Source: Clostridiales bacterium
GTDB taxonomy: Bacteria > Bacillota > Clostridia > Oscillospirales > Oscillospiraceae
Length of the DNA: 64,000 nt
Direction: 5' to 3'
NCBI GenBank assembly: GCA_021202515.1
Contig: JAJQCW010000057.1
Span: 21,296 to 85,295, forward strand
Under the pieces are notes generated by a model that was not told the origin of the DNA, searched no databases, and saw nothing but the letters and a program-made list of their open reading frames with translations. Both the position numbers and the translations under genes were made by a program. This document shows positions 41,336 through 49,576 of this stretch, piece after piece; the first letter of the stretch is position 1; the number at the start of each line of letters is the position of its first letter.

Positions 41336-41401
41336 TAGAATCATCTGGTCGTCTCTTTGAATCAGCTTTAGGCACTTTGCATGGAACGATTACTGCACAC
41401 C

Positions 41402-41470
41402 TGTAGGGGCGGCCCGTGGCCGCCCGGGTAAGTAGGCGGTTCCTGCGGGCGGCGAAGCGCCGCCCCTACA
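41402..41470. repeat. Family 2 palindrome
   Basis: TGTAGGGGCGGCCCGTGGCC to GGCGAAGCGCCGCCCCTACA; inner arms differ from other copies but still pair. Followed by ACAGCAAAAGAGAAA as in the copy at 18669. Confidence 0.8.
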
Positions 41471-41617
41471 CTTACAACAGCAAAAGAGAAACCATGCGCC
41501 TAGTGGCGGAGGGGTTTCTGGCACACAAATTAGCAATCAAAAACATCCCAACGCGCACTTTTCCAGCACTTCCAACCTTGAACAGTTTCAACAGACAGCA
41601 ACAGGAGGAACGGAATT

Positions 41618-44600
41618 ATGAGCAACCAAGTGTACCGCTGCTACGCGGAAAAACGCCCCGGCTTTGACCTGGAGGCCAGCCACCTGCTGGCCGAACTGCA
41701 GGAGCAGTTGGGCCTGACGAACCTGGAGGGCGTTCGCATCATCCACCGCTACGACGTGGACCAGATCGACGCCGCCGTCTACGAAAAGGCCAAGACCACC
41801 GTCTTTTCTGAGCCGATGGTAGACGACTTCTACGACGAAACGCTGCCCGAACTGCCGGAGGATCACTCCATCCTGGCGGTGGAGGCCCTGCCGGGCCAGT
41901 TCGACCAGCGGGCGGATTCCTGTGCCCAGTGCGTTCAGCTTTTGGCGGGCTGTGACCGGCCTCTGGTCAGCGCCGCCACCCTCTATGTGCTGCTGCCCGC
42001 CGTCTCCCCGGCGGAGCTGGACCGGGTGCGCCGCTACCTCATCAACCCGGTGGAGCGCCGGGAGGCCGCCATGGACAAGCCGGAGACCCTGGTGCAGACC
42101 TACGACATCCCCACCTCTGTCGCCACCGTGGAGGGCTTCATCGGCATGGATCGGGAGGCTCTGGCAGCGCTGCTGAAGCGGCTGGGCCTGGCGATGGACC
42201 TGGACGACCTGACCTTCCTCCAGTCCTACTTCCAGAACGAGGAACACCGGGACCCCACCATCACGGAAATTCGCGTGGTGGACACCTACTGGTCCGACCA
42301 CTGCCGCCACACCACCTTTGGCACCCATCTGGATTCCGCCGACATTCAGGACCCCGCCGTCAAAGCGGCCTATGACCGCTATAAGGCGGACCGGGTGGAG
42401 GTCTACGGCCAGGAGAAGGCCGCAAAGCGCCCGGAGACCCTGATGGACATCGCCACCGCCGGAACCAAGGTGCTGAAAAAGCGGGGCGGCCTTGCCAACA
42501 TCGACCAGTCCGAGGAGATCAATGCCTGCTCCATCCACATCCCCGTGGACGTGGACGGCGCAGAGGAGGACTGGCTGCTCCAGTTCAAAAACGAGACCCA
42601 TAACCACCCCACGGAAATCGAGCCTTTCGGCGGCGCGGCCACCTGCATCGGCGGCGCCATCCGGGACCCCCTCTCCGGGCGGGCGTATATCTATCAGGCC
42701 ATGCGCATCACCGGCTGCGGCGACCCCCGCGTCCCCATGAGCGAGACCATCGAGGGCCGTCTGCCCCAGCGGAAGCTGGCCACCACCGCCGCCGCCGGGT
42801 ATTCCTCCTACGGCAACCAAATCGGCCTGGCTACCGGCATCGTCAACGAGTATTATCACCCCGGCTATGTAGCCAAGCACATGGAGCTGGGCGCTGTGGT
42901 GGGCGCGGTGCGCTCTGACGCAGTGGTGCGGGAAGTCCCCACCCCCGGCGACATCGTCATTCTGCTGGGTGGCCGCACCGGGCGGGACGGCATCGGCGGG
43001 GCCACCGGTTCCTCCAAGACCCACAACATGGACTCCCTCCAGACCATGGGGTCCGAGGTGCAGAAGGGCAACGCCCCGGAGGAACGCAAAATCCAGCGGC
43101 TGTTCCGCAACGGCGACGTGACCCGGATGATCAAGCGCTGCAACGACTTCGGCGCGGGCGGCGTCTCCGTGGCCATCGGCGAGCTGGCCGACGGTTTGCA
43201 GATCGACCTGAACGCCGTGCGCAAGAAGTACGAGGGCCTGGACGGGACCGAGCTGTCCATCTCCGAGTCCCAGGAGCGGATGGCCGTGGTGGTGGCCCCG
43301 GAGGACGTGGACAAGTTCATCGCCGCCGCCACCGCCGAGAACCTGGAGGCGTACACCGTGGCCGTGGTCACGGAGGAACCCCGCATGGTCATCAACTGGA
43401 ACGGCGCGGCCATTGCCAACCTGTCCCGCTCCTTCCTGAACTCCAACGGCGCGGTGAAGCACGCTGCCGTAGCGGTTCCCGCCCTCCCCGGCAAGCCGGA
43501 GGACGACCAGACCGCCGACGTAAAGAACCGCTTCTTCGCCTTGGCCGAGAACCCCAACACCGCCTCCCAGCGGGGCCTGACCGAGCGGTTCGACGCCTCC
43601 ATCGGGGCCGGTTCCGTGCTGTTCCCCTACGGCGGCAAAAAGCAGTTGACCCCCACCCAGGCCATGGTGGGCCTGCTGCCCGTGGGTCCCGGCCACACCA
43701 CCACCACCTGCTCCATCATGGCCTCCGGCTTCGACCCGGAGCTGATGGCCCGGAACCCCTTCCTGGGGGCGCAATGCTCCGTCATCGAGAGCGTCGCCAA
43801 GCTGGTGGCCGCCGGCGGCGACAACGAGCAGGTTTATCTGACTTTACAAGAATACTTTGAGCGGCTCCACGAGGACCCCCACCGCTGGGGCAAGCCCTTC
43901 TCCGCCCTGCTGGGCGCGTATCAGGCTCAGTTGGAGCTGGGCTGCGCCGCCATCGGCGGCAAGGACTCCATGTCTGGGTCCTTTATGGATCTGGACGTGC
44001 CGCCCACCCTGGTCTCCTTCGCCATTGCGCCGGAGAAGGTGGAGAACATCGTCTCCAATGAGTTCAAGGCCCCCGGACATCCGGTGTACCTCTTCGCCGC
44101 CCCGGAGGGGGACTACCCCGCCATGAAAGCCGTGTGGCAGCAGTACCACCGGTTGGTGCTGGACGGCAAGGTGGCCGGTTCCTGGGCGCTGACCTCCGGC
44201 GGCGTGGCCGAGGGCCTGATGAAAATGGCCTTTGGCAACGGCATCGGCTTTATCGGCGGGGACAACCTGTCCGGCGCGAAGCTCTTTGACCGGCACTACG
44301 GCGCAATTATCGCGGAATTGACCGAGGATGTGGACTTTGCCGAGAAGATCGGCGAGACCACCGGCCTGCCCATCCTCCGGGTAGCCGGGGAAGAGCTGCC
44401 CCTGGACGACCTGCGCGCCGCCTGGGAGGGGACGCTGGAAAAGGTCTATCCCACCGTGGCGAAGGTGGAGCACCCCTATGACATCCCCAACGTGGACTGC
44501 GCCCAGCGCAGCACCCACGCCCCCGCCACCAAGCTGGCCCGGCCTCGTGCGGTCATCCCCGTGTTCCCCGGCACCAACTGCGAGTACGACACCGCTAACG

Positions 44601-45337
44601 CCTGCCTGCGGGCGGGCATTGAGCCGGAGATTTTGGTCATCCGCAACCTGACCACCGGACTGCTGACCGAGAGCGAAACGGCGCTGGAACAGGCCATTCA
44701 GGGGGCGCAGATGATCGTGCTGCCCGGCGGCTTCTCTGGCGGCGACGAGCCGGAAGGCTCCGGCAAGTTCATCGCCTCCTTCTTCCGCAATCCCCGCATC
44801 AAGGACGCGGTGCATGACCTGCTGAAAAACCGGGACGGCCTGATGCTGGGCATTTGCAACGGCTTCCAGGCGCTGGTCAAGCTGGGTCTGGTGCCTTACG
44901 GCGAGATCCGTGACCTGGACGAGAGCTGCCCCACTCTGACCTTCAACCTGATTGGCCGCCACCAGAGCCGCTATTGCGACATTCGCGTGGCCTCGGTCAA
45001 GTCCCCGTGGATGCTCAAGTCCGAGGTGGGCAGCGTGTACAGCGTTCCCATCTCCCACGGCGAGGGCCGCTTCGTGGCTCCCGCCCCCATCCTGGAGCAG
45101 ATGGTACAGAATGGGCAAATCGCTACCCAGTATGTGGACACCCAGGGCCGTCCTTCGTTGGACATTGCCGCCAACCCCAACGGCTCCCTTTACGCCATTG
45201 AGGGCATTTTCAGCCCCGACGGGCGGGTATTCGGCAAGATGGGCCATACCGAGCGGTGGAACCCCGGCGTGGCGAAGAACATCCCTGGCGAGAAGCTGAT
45301 GCCCATTTTCGAGTCTGGCGCGGCATATTTTAAGTAA
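41618..45337 (+). CDS. purL: Phosphoribosylformylglycinamidine synthase (fused PurL-PurQ)
   Basis: A 1239-aa enzyme for step 4 of purine synthesis, converting FGAR to FGAM with glutamine and ATP. N-terminal PurS-like region (about 1-150), two AIRS-type halves with ETHNHPTEIEPFGGAATCIGG and GATGSSKTHN as nucleotide-binding blocks, and a C-terminal glutaminase with catalytic Cys1080 in GICNGFQ plus the HTE of MGHTERWNPG. The subunits that are separate in Bacillus are joined here, as in E. coli and many Clostridia. Start ATG 41618 follows AGGAGGAACGGAATT. No other purine gene is adjacent and I see no purine riboswitch. Confidence 0.96.
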   Translation: MSNQVYRCYAEKRPGFDLEASHLLAELQEQLGLTNLEGVRIIHRYDVDQIDAAVYEKAKTTVFSEPMVDDFYDETLPELPEDHSILAVEALPGQFDQRADSCAQCVQLLAGCDRPLVSAATLYVLLPAVSPAELDRVRRYLINPVERREAAMDKPETLVQTYDIPTSVATVEGFIGMDREALAALLKRLGLAMDLDDLTFLQSYFQNEEHRDPTITEIRVVDTYWSDHCRHTTFGTHLDSADIQDPAVKAAYDRYKADRVEVYGQEKAAKRPETLMDIATAGTKVLKKRGGLANIDQSEEINACSIHIPVDVDGAEEDWLLQFKNETHNHPTEIEPFGGAATCIGGAIRDPLSGRAYIYQAMRITGCGDPRVPMSETIEGRLPQRKLATTAAAGYSSYGNQIGLATGIVNEYYHPGYVAKHMELGAVVGAVRSDAVVREVPTPGDIVILLGGRTGRDGIGGATGSSKTHNMDSLQTMGSEVQKGNAPEERKIQRLFRNGDVTRMIKRCNDFGAGGVSVAIGELADGLQIDLNAVRKKYEGLDGTELSISESQERMAVVVAPEDVDKFIAAATAENLEAYTVAVVTEEPRMVINWNGAAIANLSRSFLNSNGAVKHAAVAVPALPGKPEDDQTADVKNRFFALAENPNTASQRGLTERFDASIGAGSVLFPYGGKKQLTPTQAMVGLLPVGPGHTTTTCSIMASGFDPELMARNPFLGAQCSVIESVAKLVAAGGDNEQVYLTLQEYFERLHEDPHRWGKPFSALLGAYQAQLELGCAAIGGKDSMSGSFMDLDVPPTLVSFAIAPEKVENIVSNEFKAPGHPVYLFAAPEGDYPAMKAVWQQYHRLVLDGKVAGSWALTSGGVAEGLMKMAFGNGIGFIGGDNLSGAKLFDRHYGAIIAELTEDVDFAEKIGETTGLPILRVAGEELPLDDLRAAWEGTLEKVYPTVAKVEHPYDIPNVDCAQRSTHAPATKLARPRAVIPVFPGTNCEYDTANACLRAGIEPEILVIRNLTTGLLTESETALEQAIQGAQMIVLPGGFSGGDEPEGSGKFIASFFRNPRIKDAVHDLLKNRDGLMLGICNGFQALVKLGLVPYGEIRDLDESCPTLTFNLIGRHQSRYCDIRVASVKSPWMLKSEVGSVYSVPISHGEGRFVAPAPILEQMVQNGQIATQYVDTQGRPSLDIAANPNGSLYAIEGIFSPDGRVFGKMGHTERWNPGVAKNIPGEKLMPIFESGAAYFK

Positions 45338-45364
45338 AAACTTACCTGGACTTATCCGTTTAAC

Positions 45365-45505
45365 CAGCCATGTCAATTATCCCAACGGGAAACCCCTCCG
45401 TCGCGGCTTACGCCGCGCCACCTCCCCTTTCAGGGGAGGCAAGAGGGGACAGTGCTTAACAGCAGAAATATCTATAATATGGCTGAATAAAAGGAACAAC
45501 ATATC
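45365..45505. repeat. Family 1 hairpin element (diverged)
   Basis: AAACCCCTCCGTC, then GCGGC-TTAC-GCCGC in place of the usual CCGCC-TAAA-GGCGG hairpin, then CCCCTTTCAGGGG and GGCAAGAGGGG. The right end is GGCTGAATAAAAGGAACAAC. The stem sequence has changed but pairing is kept. Confidence 0.65.
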
Positions 45506-45530
45506 ATTTTATTACAAAATCAACAACTCA

Positions 45531-45558
45531 GGGCTGCCGCGTTTGCGGCGGCCCTTTT
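45531..45558 (+). terminator. GC-rich hairpin with T-run abutting the HAD gene ribosome site
   Basis: GGGCTGCCGC pairs with GCGGCGGCCC around GTTT, then TTTT, and GGGAGA of the next gene follows at once. Either a terminator/attenuator or a hairpin that affects translation of the HAD pair. Confidence 0.55.
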
Positions 45559-45568
45559 GGGAGAACGT

Positions 45569-46201
45569 ATGAGTTACGACGCAATCGTGTTTGACATCGA
45601 CGGCACCCTCTGGGACGCCAGAGAGAGCATCACCGCCGGGTGGAACCTGGCCATTGAGGAAATCACCGGCGTCCCCGGCACGCTGGAGAGCGAGACCTTC
45701 GGGCAGCTCTTTGGCAAGCCCCTGGACGATTTAATTGACTTTGCCTTCCCCGGCGTGCCGCCGGAGCGGCAGGCGGTGCTGGGGGACTACTGCCTGCGCC
45801 GGGAAAATGATATGCTGCTGGAGCGGCCCGGCACTCTCTACCCCGGCGTGGAGGAGACGTTGGAGACGCTGGCGGAGCGATATCCCCTGTTCATCGTCTC
45901 CAACTGCGGCAAGGGCTACATCGAGGCCATGCTCCAGGGCACCGGCCTGAGAAACTATTTCCGGGGCTGGCTGTGCTACGCGGACACCAACGCCCCCAAG
46001 GACGTGACCCTGGGGGTGCTGGCGGAACAATACAAGCTGAAAAACCCCGTTTATGTGGGGGACATTCAGGCGGACGCGGACGCCTGCGCCAGAGCCGGGG
46101 TAGACATCATCTATGCCGCCTACGGCCTGGGGGAGATTCAGAACCCCGCCGCCACCATCCACCGGTTCCCCGACCTGCTGACTTTGGAGAAGCTGTTATG
46201 A
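45569..46201 (+). CDS. HAD-superfamily phosphatase (first of tandem pair)
   Basis: A 210-aa HAD hydrolase, subfamily IA: nucleophile in FDIDGTLWD (residue 8 region), helical cap, motif II LFIVSNCGKGY, Lys in NAPKDVTLG, and acidic motif IV YVGDIQADADACARAG. It resembles phosphoglycolate phosphatase-like enzymes, substrate unknown. ATG 45569 follows TTGGGAGAACGT; the track start is four codons earlier at a non-ATG. Overlaps the next HAD gene by ATGA, and the two proteins are clear paralogs. Confidence 0.88.
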   Translation: MSYDAIVFDIDGTLWDARESITAGWNLAIEEITGVPGTLESETFGQLFGKPLDDLIDFAFPGVPPERQAVLGDYCLRRENDMLLERPGTLYPGVEETLETLAERYPLFIVSNCGKGYIEAMLQGTGLRNYFRGWLCYADTNAPKDVTLGVLAEQYKLKNPVYVGDIQADADACARAGVDIIYAAYGLGEIQNPAATIHRFPDLLTLEKLL

Positions 46202-46824
46202 ACGGATACGACAGCATCATCTTCGACGTGGACGGAACCCTGTGGTACTCCTGCCATAAGGTGGCTAAAATCTGGTCTGCCGAGGCGCAAAAGTATACCG
46301 GCAAACCCTACTGCTGGGACGGCAAGACCCTGGAAAAGGAGTTCGGCAAGACCATGGACGACATCATGCTGGACCTGGTGCCGGAGCTGTCCCCCGCCCA
46401 GCGCCACGAGCTGGGGGAACGGTGCTACGCACAGGAGAACATCGGCCTGGCGAAAGATCCCGGCGTGCTTTACCCCGGCGTGGTGGCGACGCTGGGGGTG
46501 CTGGCGAAGCGACATCGGCTGTTCATTGTCTCCAACTGCCAGCGGGGGTATATCGAAATTTTGCTGGACAGCTATGGCCTGCGCCGCTGCTTCGAGGGGT
46601 GGCTCTCCTGGGGAAACACCCTGGCGGAGAAGGACGAGACCATCCGTGTCCTGATGGAGCGGTACGGTCTGCGAAACCCCGTCTACGTGGGGGACACCCA
46701 GGGCGACGCAAATTCCTGCGCCAAGGCAGGGGTGGACTTTGTGTTCGCCGCCTATGGGCTGGGCCAGGCGGAGGGATATGTGGCGAAGGTGGAGAGCTTT
46801 GCGGAATTGGCAGAACTTTTCTGA
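46198..46824 (+). CDS. HAD-superfamily phosphatase (second of tandem pair)
   Basis: A 208-aa HAD hydrolase with FDVDGTLWY, LFIVSNCQRGYIEILLDSYGL, TLAEKDETI and YVGDTQGDANSCAKAG in the same positions as the upstream paralog; roughly half of the aligned motif residues agree, so the pair arose by an old tandem duplication. The start codon overlaps the stop of the first gene. Substrate unknown. The stop is followed by the promoter of the aromatic operon. Confidence 0.88.
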   Translation: MNGYDSIIFDVDGTLWYSCHKVAKIWSAEAQKYTGKPYCWDGKTLEKEFGKTMDDIMLDLVPELSPAQRHELGERCYAQENIGLAKDPGVLYPGVVATLGVLAKRHRLFIVSNCQRGYIEILLDSYGLRRCFEGWLSWGNTLAEKDETIRVLMERYGLRNPVYVGDTQGDANSCAKAGVDFVFAAYGLGQAEGYVAKVESFAELAELF

Positions 46825-46851
46825 ACTTTTGCGCTTTTTGAAAATTCCCTC

Positions 46852-46879
46852 TTGCGTTTTCCGAAAAAGATGATATAAT
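46852..46879 (+). promoter_or_regulatory. Promoter of the aromatic amino acid operon
   Basis: TTGCGT (46852-46857), 16-nt spacer, TATAAT (46874-46879), 70 bp before the leader peptide ORF and about 280 bp before aroF. Confidence 0.8.
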
Positions 46880-46948
46880 GGCTATACTGTTCCATTGGTT
46901 TTTTCGATGGGACGCAAGCTCCACCTGATGATTGAGGCGTATTGAACG

Positions 46949-47029
46949 ATGCTGTATTCTTCCACTTTCTCTTTTACCGGTAGCTGGAATCGATTTTTCG
47001 GTTTCGGCTATTACGCATGGGTAAAATGA
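46949..47029 (+). CDS. Aromatic leader peptide of the aro operon (26 aa, not in ORF track)
   Basis: ATG 46949 after TGAGGCG opens a 26-codon ORF ending at TGA 47027-47029. Ten of 26 residues are aromatic: five Phe, three Tyr and two Trp, clustered in RFFGFGYYAW near the end. It lies between the operon promoter and a terminator hairpin (47097-47129), and the operon makes Phe/Tyr/Trp precursors and phenylpyruvate. This is the classic arrangement for ribosome-mediated attenuation: stalling at the aromatic codons when charged tRNA is scarce should favour read-through. The peptide has no other expected role. Confidence 0.8.
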   Translation: MLYSSTFSFTGSWNRFFGFGYYAWVK

Positions 47030-47096
47030 GATAGCGGGACTGTGAGCGTCTAAAGCCGCCTTTGTCAAAAGGCAGGATTCTATACACGGTAATTTT

Positions 47097-47129
47097 AGGC
47101 TCATTGTCGCAAGGCAATGGGCCTTTTTG
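47097..47129 (+). terminator. Attenuator terminator of the aro operon
   Basis: AGGCTCATTG pairs with CAATGGGCCT (one G-U) around TCGCAAGG, then TTTTT, 28 bp before aroF. An outer AATTTTAG/CTAAAATT pair brackets it. GCCTTTGTCAAAAGGC upstream (about 47057-47072) is a candidate competing hairpin. Confidence 0.8.
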
Positions 47130-47156
47130 CGCGCTAAAATTGAAAGGAGTATTTTT

Positions 47157-48176
47157 ATGGTAGTCATTATGAAGCCCGGCACCAGCCAGAAGGAAATTCG
47201 CAAGCTGGCGGCCTGGTTCGAGGCCCGGAACCTGCGGGTGGGCATCACCAACGGCGTGGACTGTTCCATTCTGGGTCTGGTGGGGGACACCACCCACCTG
47301 GACGAGGACAAGATTTTGCTCAATGACCATGTGGAGCGGGTCATGCGGGTGTCGGAACCCTTCAAAAAGGCCAACCGCAAATTTCACCCGGCGGACACGG
47401 TGGTCAACGTCAATGGCGTGGAGATCGGCGGCGGCAAGTTCGCGGTCATGGCGGGTCCCTGCTCCGTGGAGTCCAGAGAGCAGATAATCACCATCGCCGA
47501 TGAGGTCCAGCAGGCGGGCGCCGCCATCCTTCGGGGCGGCGCCTTCAAGCCCCGCACCAGCCCCTATTCCTTCCAGGGCATGGGCACCCCCGGCCTGAAC
47601 CTGCTGCTGGAGGCCAAGGCAGAGACGGGGATGCCCATCGTCACCGAAATCATGAGCCCCAAATACTGCGAACTGTTCGAGGAAAAGGTGGACTTGGTGC
47701 AGATCGGGGCGCGGAATATGCAGAACTTCGACCTGCTGAAGGAAGTGGGCAAGATGTCCAAGCCGGTGCTGCTGAAGCGGGGCCTCTCCAGCTCTTACGA
47801 GGAGTGGATCATGTCCGCCGAGTACATCATGAGCGAGGGCAACGAAAACGTCATCCTCTGCGAGCGGGGCATCCGCACCTTCGAGAAGTACACCCGCAAC
47901 ACGCTGGATGTCTCCGCCATCCCCGCCGTCAAGCGGATGAGCCACCTGCCCGTGGTGGTGGACCCCTCCCACTCCGGCGGCTATAGCTGGCTGGTGGAGC
48001 CGCTGACCATGGCGGCGGTGGCGGCGGGGGCCGACGGCCTCATCATCGAGGTCCACAACGACCCCAAACACGCCCTCTGCGACGGCCAGCAGTCCCTGAC
48101 CCCCATGCAGTTCGGCCAGCTCATGGGCAAGGTGCAGAAAATTGTTGACCTGATGGGTAAAACAGTAGTATTATAA
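47157..48176 (+). CDS. aroF: 3-deoxy-7-phosphoheptulonate (DAHP) synthase, type I beta with N-terminal regulatory domain
   Basis: A 339-aa enzyme that condenses phosphoenolpyruvate and erythrose-4-phosphate, the first step to chorismate. The N-terminal ferredoxin-like domain (about 1-70) is the feedback-sensing part in Thermotoga-type enzymes. The barrel follows with AGPCSVESREQ, RGGAFKPRTSPYSFQG, IGARNMQNFDLL, KRGLSSS, CERGIRTFE, DPSHSGG and EVHNDP, covering the metal and substrate sites. ATG 47157 follows GAAAGGAGT; the track start lies in the terminator. First structural gene of aroF-aroB-aroA-aroC-pheA. Confidence 0.96.
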   Translation: MVVIMKPGTSQKEIRKLAAWFEARNLRVGITNGVDCSILGLVGDTTHLDEDKILLNDHVERVMRVSEPFKKANRKFHPADTVVNVNGVEIGGGKFAVMAGPCSVESREQIITIADEVQQAGAAILRGGAFKPRTSPYSFQGMGTPGLNLLLEAKAETGMPIVTEIMSPKYCELFEEKVDLVQIGARNMQNFDLLKEVGKMSKPVLLKRGLSSSYEEWIMSAEYIMSEGNENVILCERGIRTFEKYTRNTLDVSAIPAVKRMSHLPVVVDPSHSGGYSWLVEPLTMAAVAAGADGLIIEVHNDPKHALCDGQQSLTPMQFGQLMGKVQKIVDLMGKTVVL

Positions 48177-48283
48177 AAAGGATAGAATTTGCTTTAAACC
48201 GATAAAGTATGGTAGGGGAAAGCGAAAGCTGCGGGAAATCGTTTGGTTTTGCCTGTGCATTGCTGCCCCGGAAGGGAAGCGTC

Positions 48284-49354
48284 ATGAACCGACTGAATGT
48301 GGCTCTGCCCGGCAGAGAATATGAGATTTTGATTGAACGGGGCCTGCTGGACGCGGTGGGCAAGCGGTGCCGGGTGGTGCTGATGCGGGCCACCCGTATT
48401 GCCCTGGTGACGGACAGCACCGTCGGTCCCCTGTACGCCCAGCGGGTAGTGGACAGCCTGGAGGCCGCCCGGTTTCAGGTGAAGGTGTTCACCATCCCGG
48501 CGGGAGAGTCCTCCAAGAACCCGGAGATGCTGGCCTGGCTGTGGGAGGAACTGATGGCCTTCGGCCTGACCCGCACCGACGCAGTGGTGGCCCTGGGCGG
48601 CGGCGTGGTAGGCGACCTGGCGGGCTTTGCCGCCGCCACCATCCTCCGGGGCATTGATTACGTCCAAATCCCCACAACCCTCCTGGCCCAAGTGGATTCC
48701 TCCGTGGGCGGCAAGGTGGCAGTGGACCTCCAGGCCGGGAAGAACCTGGCCGGGGCCTTCTGGCAGCCCCGGATGGTGGTCATTGACCCGGACGTGCTGG
48801 AGACGCTGCCCGACCCGGTCTTTGCCGACGGCATGGCCGAGGTCATCAAGTACGGCTGCATCTGGGACGCAGAGTTTTTCGACATGCTGGACCAGTGCGG
48901 CAGCCGGGAGCGGGTCATGGCGGCCATCGAGCAGGTCATCCACATCTGCTGCGCCATCAAAGCGGAGGTCGTCCTCCAGGACGAGCACGACCGGGGCCTG
49001 CGCATGATTTTGAACTTTGGCCACACCCTGGGCCACGCCTACGAGAAGGCGTACCACTACGAGACCTATACCCACGGCCAGGCCGTGGCCGCCGGTATGT
49101 GCCGGGCGGCGGAAATTGGCGTCCACATGGGCGTCACCCCGGCGGAGGTCCCCGGCAAAATCCAGTCCATCGTGAAGAAGTTCGGTCTGCCGGATGCCAT
49201 CCCCTGCACCCAGGCCGACTACGAGGAGGCCGTGGGCCTGGACAAAAAGGGACAGGGCGGCGATATCAGCGTCATTTTGCTGCCGGAACTGGGCAAGGCG
49301 GAGGCCGTCCGGCTGAAAAAATCGGAATTGATGGAACAAATCAAAGCACTTTGA
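48284..49354 (+). CDS. aroB: 3-dehydroquinate synthase
   Basis: A 356-aa NAD-dependent enzyme of shikimate step 2. NAD-binding ALGGGVVGDLAGFAAAT at about 105-121, PTTLLAQVDSSVGGKVAVD, KNLAGAFWQP, and the zinc-ligand block NFGHTLGHAYE with the later THGQAVAAGM. Length is standard. ATG 48284 follows GAAGGGAAGC; the track start adds 25 codons. Second gene of the operon; 222 bp containing a family 4 repeat separate it from aroA. Confidence 0.96.
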   Translation: MNRLNVALPGREYEILIERGLLDAVGKRCRVVLMRATRIALVTDSTVGPLYAQRVVDSLEAARFQVKVFTIPAGESSKNPEMLAWLWEELMAFGLTRTDAVVALGGGVVGDLAGFAAATILRGIDYVQIPTTLLAQVDSSVGGKVAVDLQAGKNLAGAFWQPRMVVIDPDVLETLPDPVFADGMAEVIKYGCIWDAEFFDMLDQCGSRERVMAAIEQVIHICCAIKAEVVLQDEHDRGLRMILNFGHTLGHAYEKAYHYETYTHGQAVAAGMCRAAEIGVHMGVTPAEVPGKIQSIVKKFGLPDAIPCTQADYEEAVGLDKKGQGGDISVILLPELGKAEAVRLKKSELMEQIKAL

Positions 49355-49404
49355 GAAAGAATTGCCGGCGGGCGTTTTTCGGTGACACAACGCCGCCGAA
49401 TGTG

Positions 49405-49570
49405 CTCATAGGGAACCCAGCCAAAGCCTCCCCTCTGGGGATTTCCTTCGGTCACAGCAGAAGCGGGTTTGGCTGGGAGAGGAGCCGCAGCCGGAATGAG
49501 TGACCTTTCGCGCTTTGCGCGGAAGGGAGCGATATGGAGCTTGTGGCGACGAGGTGCGGAAAGGACAGAT
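49405..49570 (+). repeat. Family 4 composite repeat between aroB and aroA
   Basis: A 10-bp stem CCCAGCCAAA (49416-49425) / TTTGGCTGGG (49468-49477), then GAGAGGAGCC, and TCGCGCTTTGCGCGG...GGAGCGATATGGAGCTTG (49508-49543), of which 36 bases are identical to the minus strand at 63965-64000. A diverged copy is at 61025-61165. The in-frame extension of the aroA ORF into it is not coding. Confidence 0.75.
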
Positions 49571-49576
49571 AGAAAC

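Noticed and set aside
46860-47156. T-box riboswitch upstream of aroF
   Set aside because: No AGGGUGGNACCGCG T-box sequence or specifier stem; the aromatic leader peptide explains the leader better.
49469-49576. N-terminal extension of aroA
   Set aside because: The extra 36 codons lie in a dispersed family 4 repeat; EPSP synthases start at the MDLAIYP-equivalent position.
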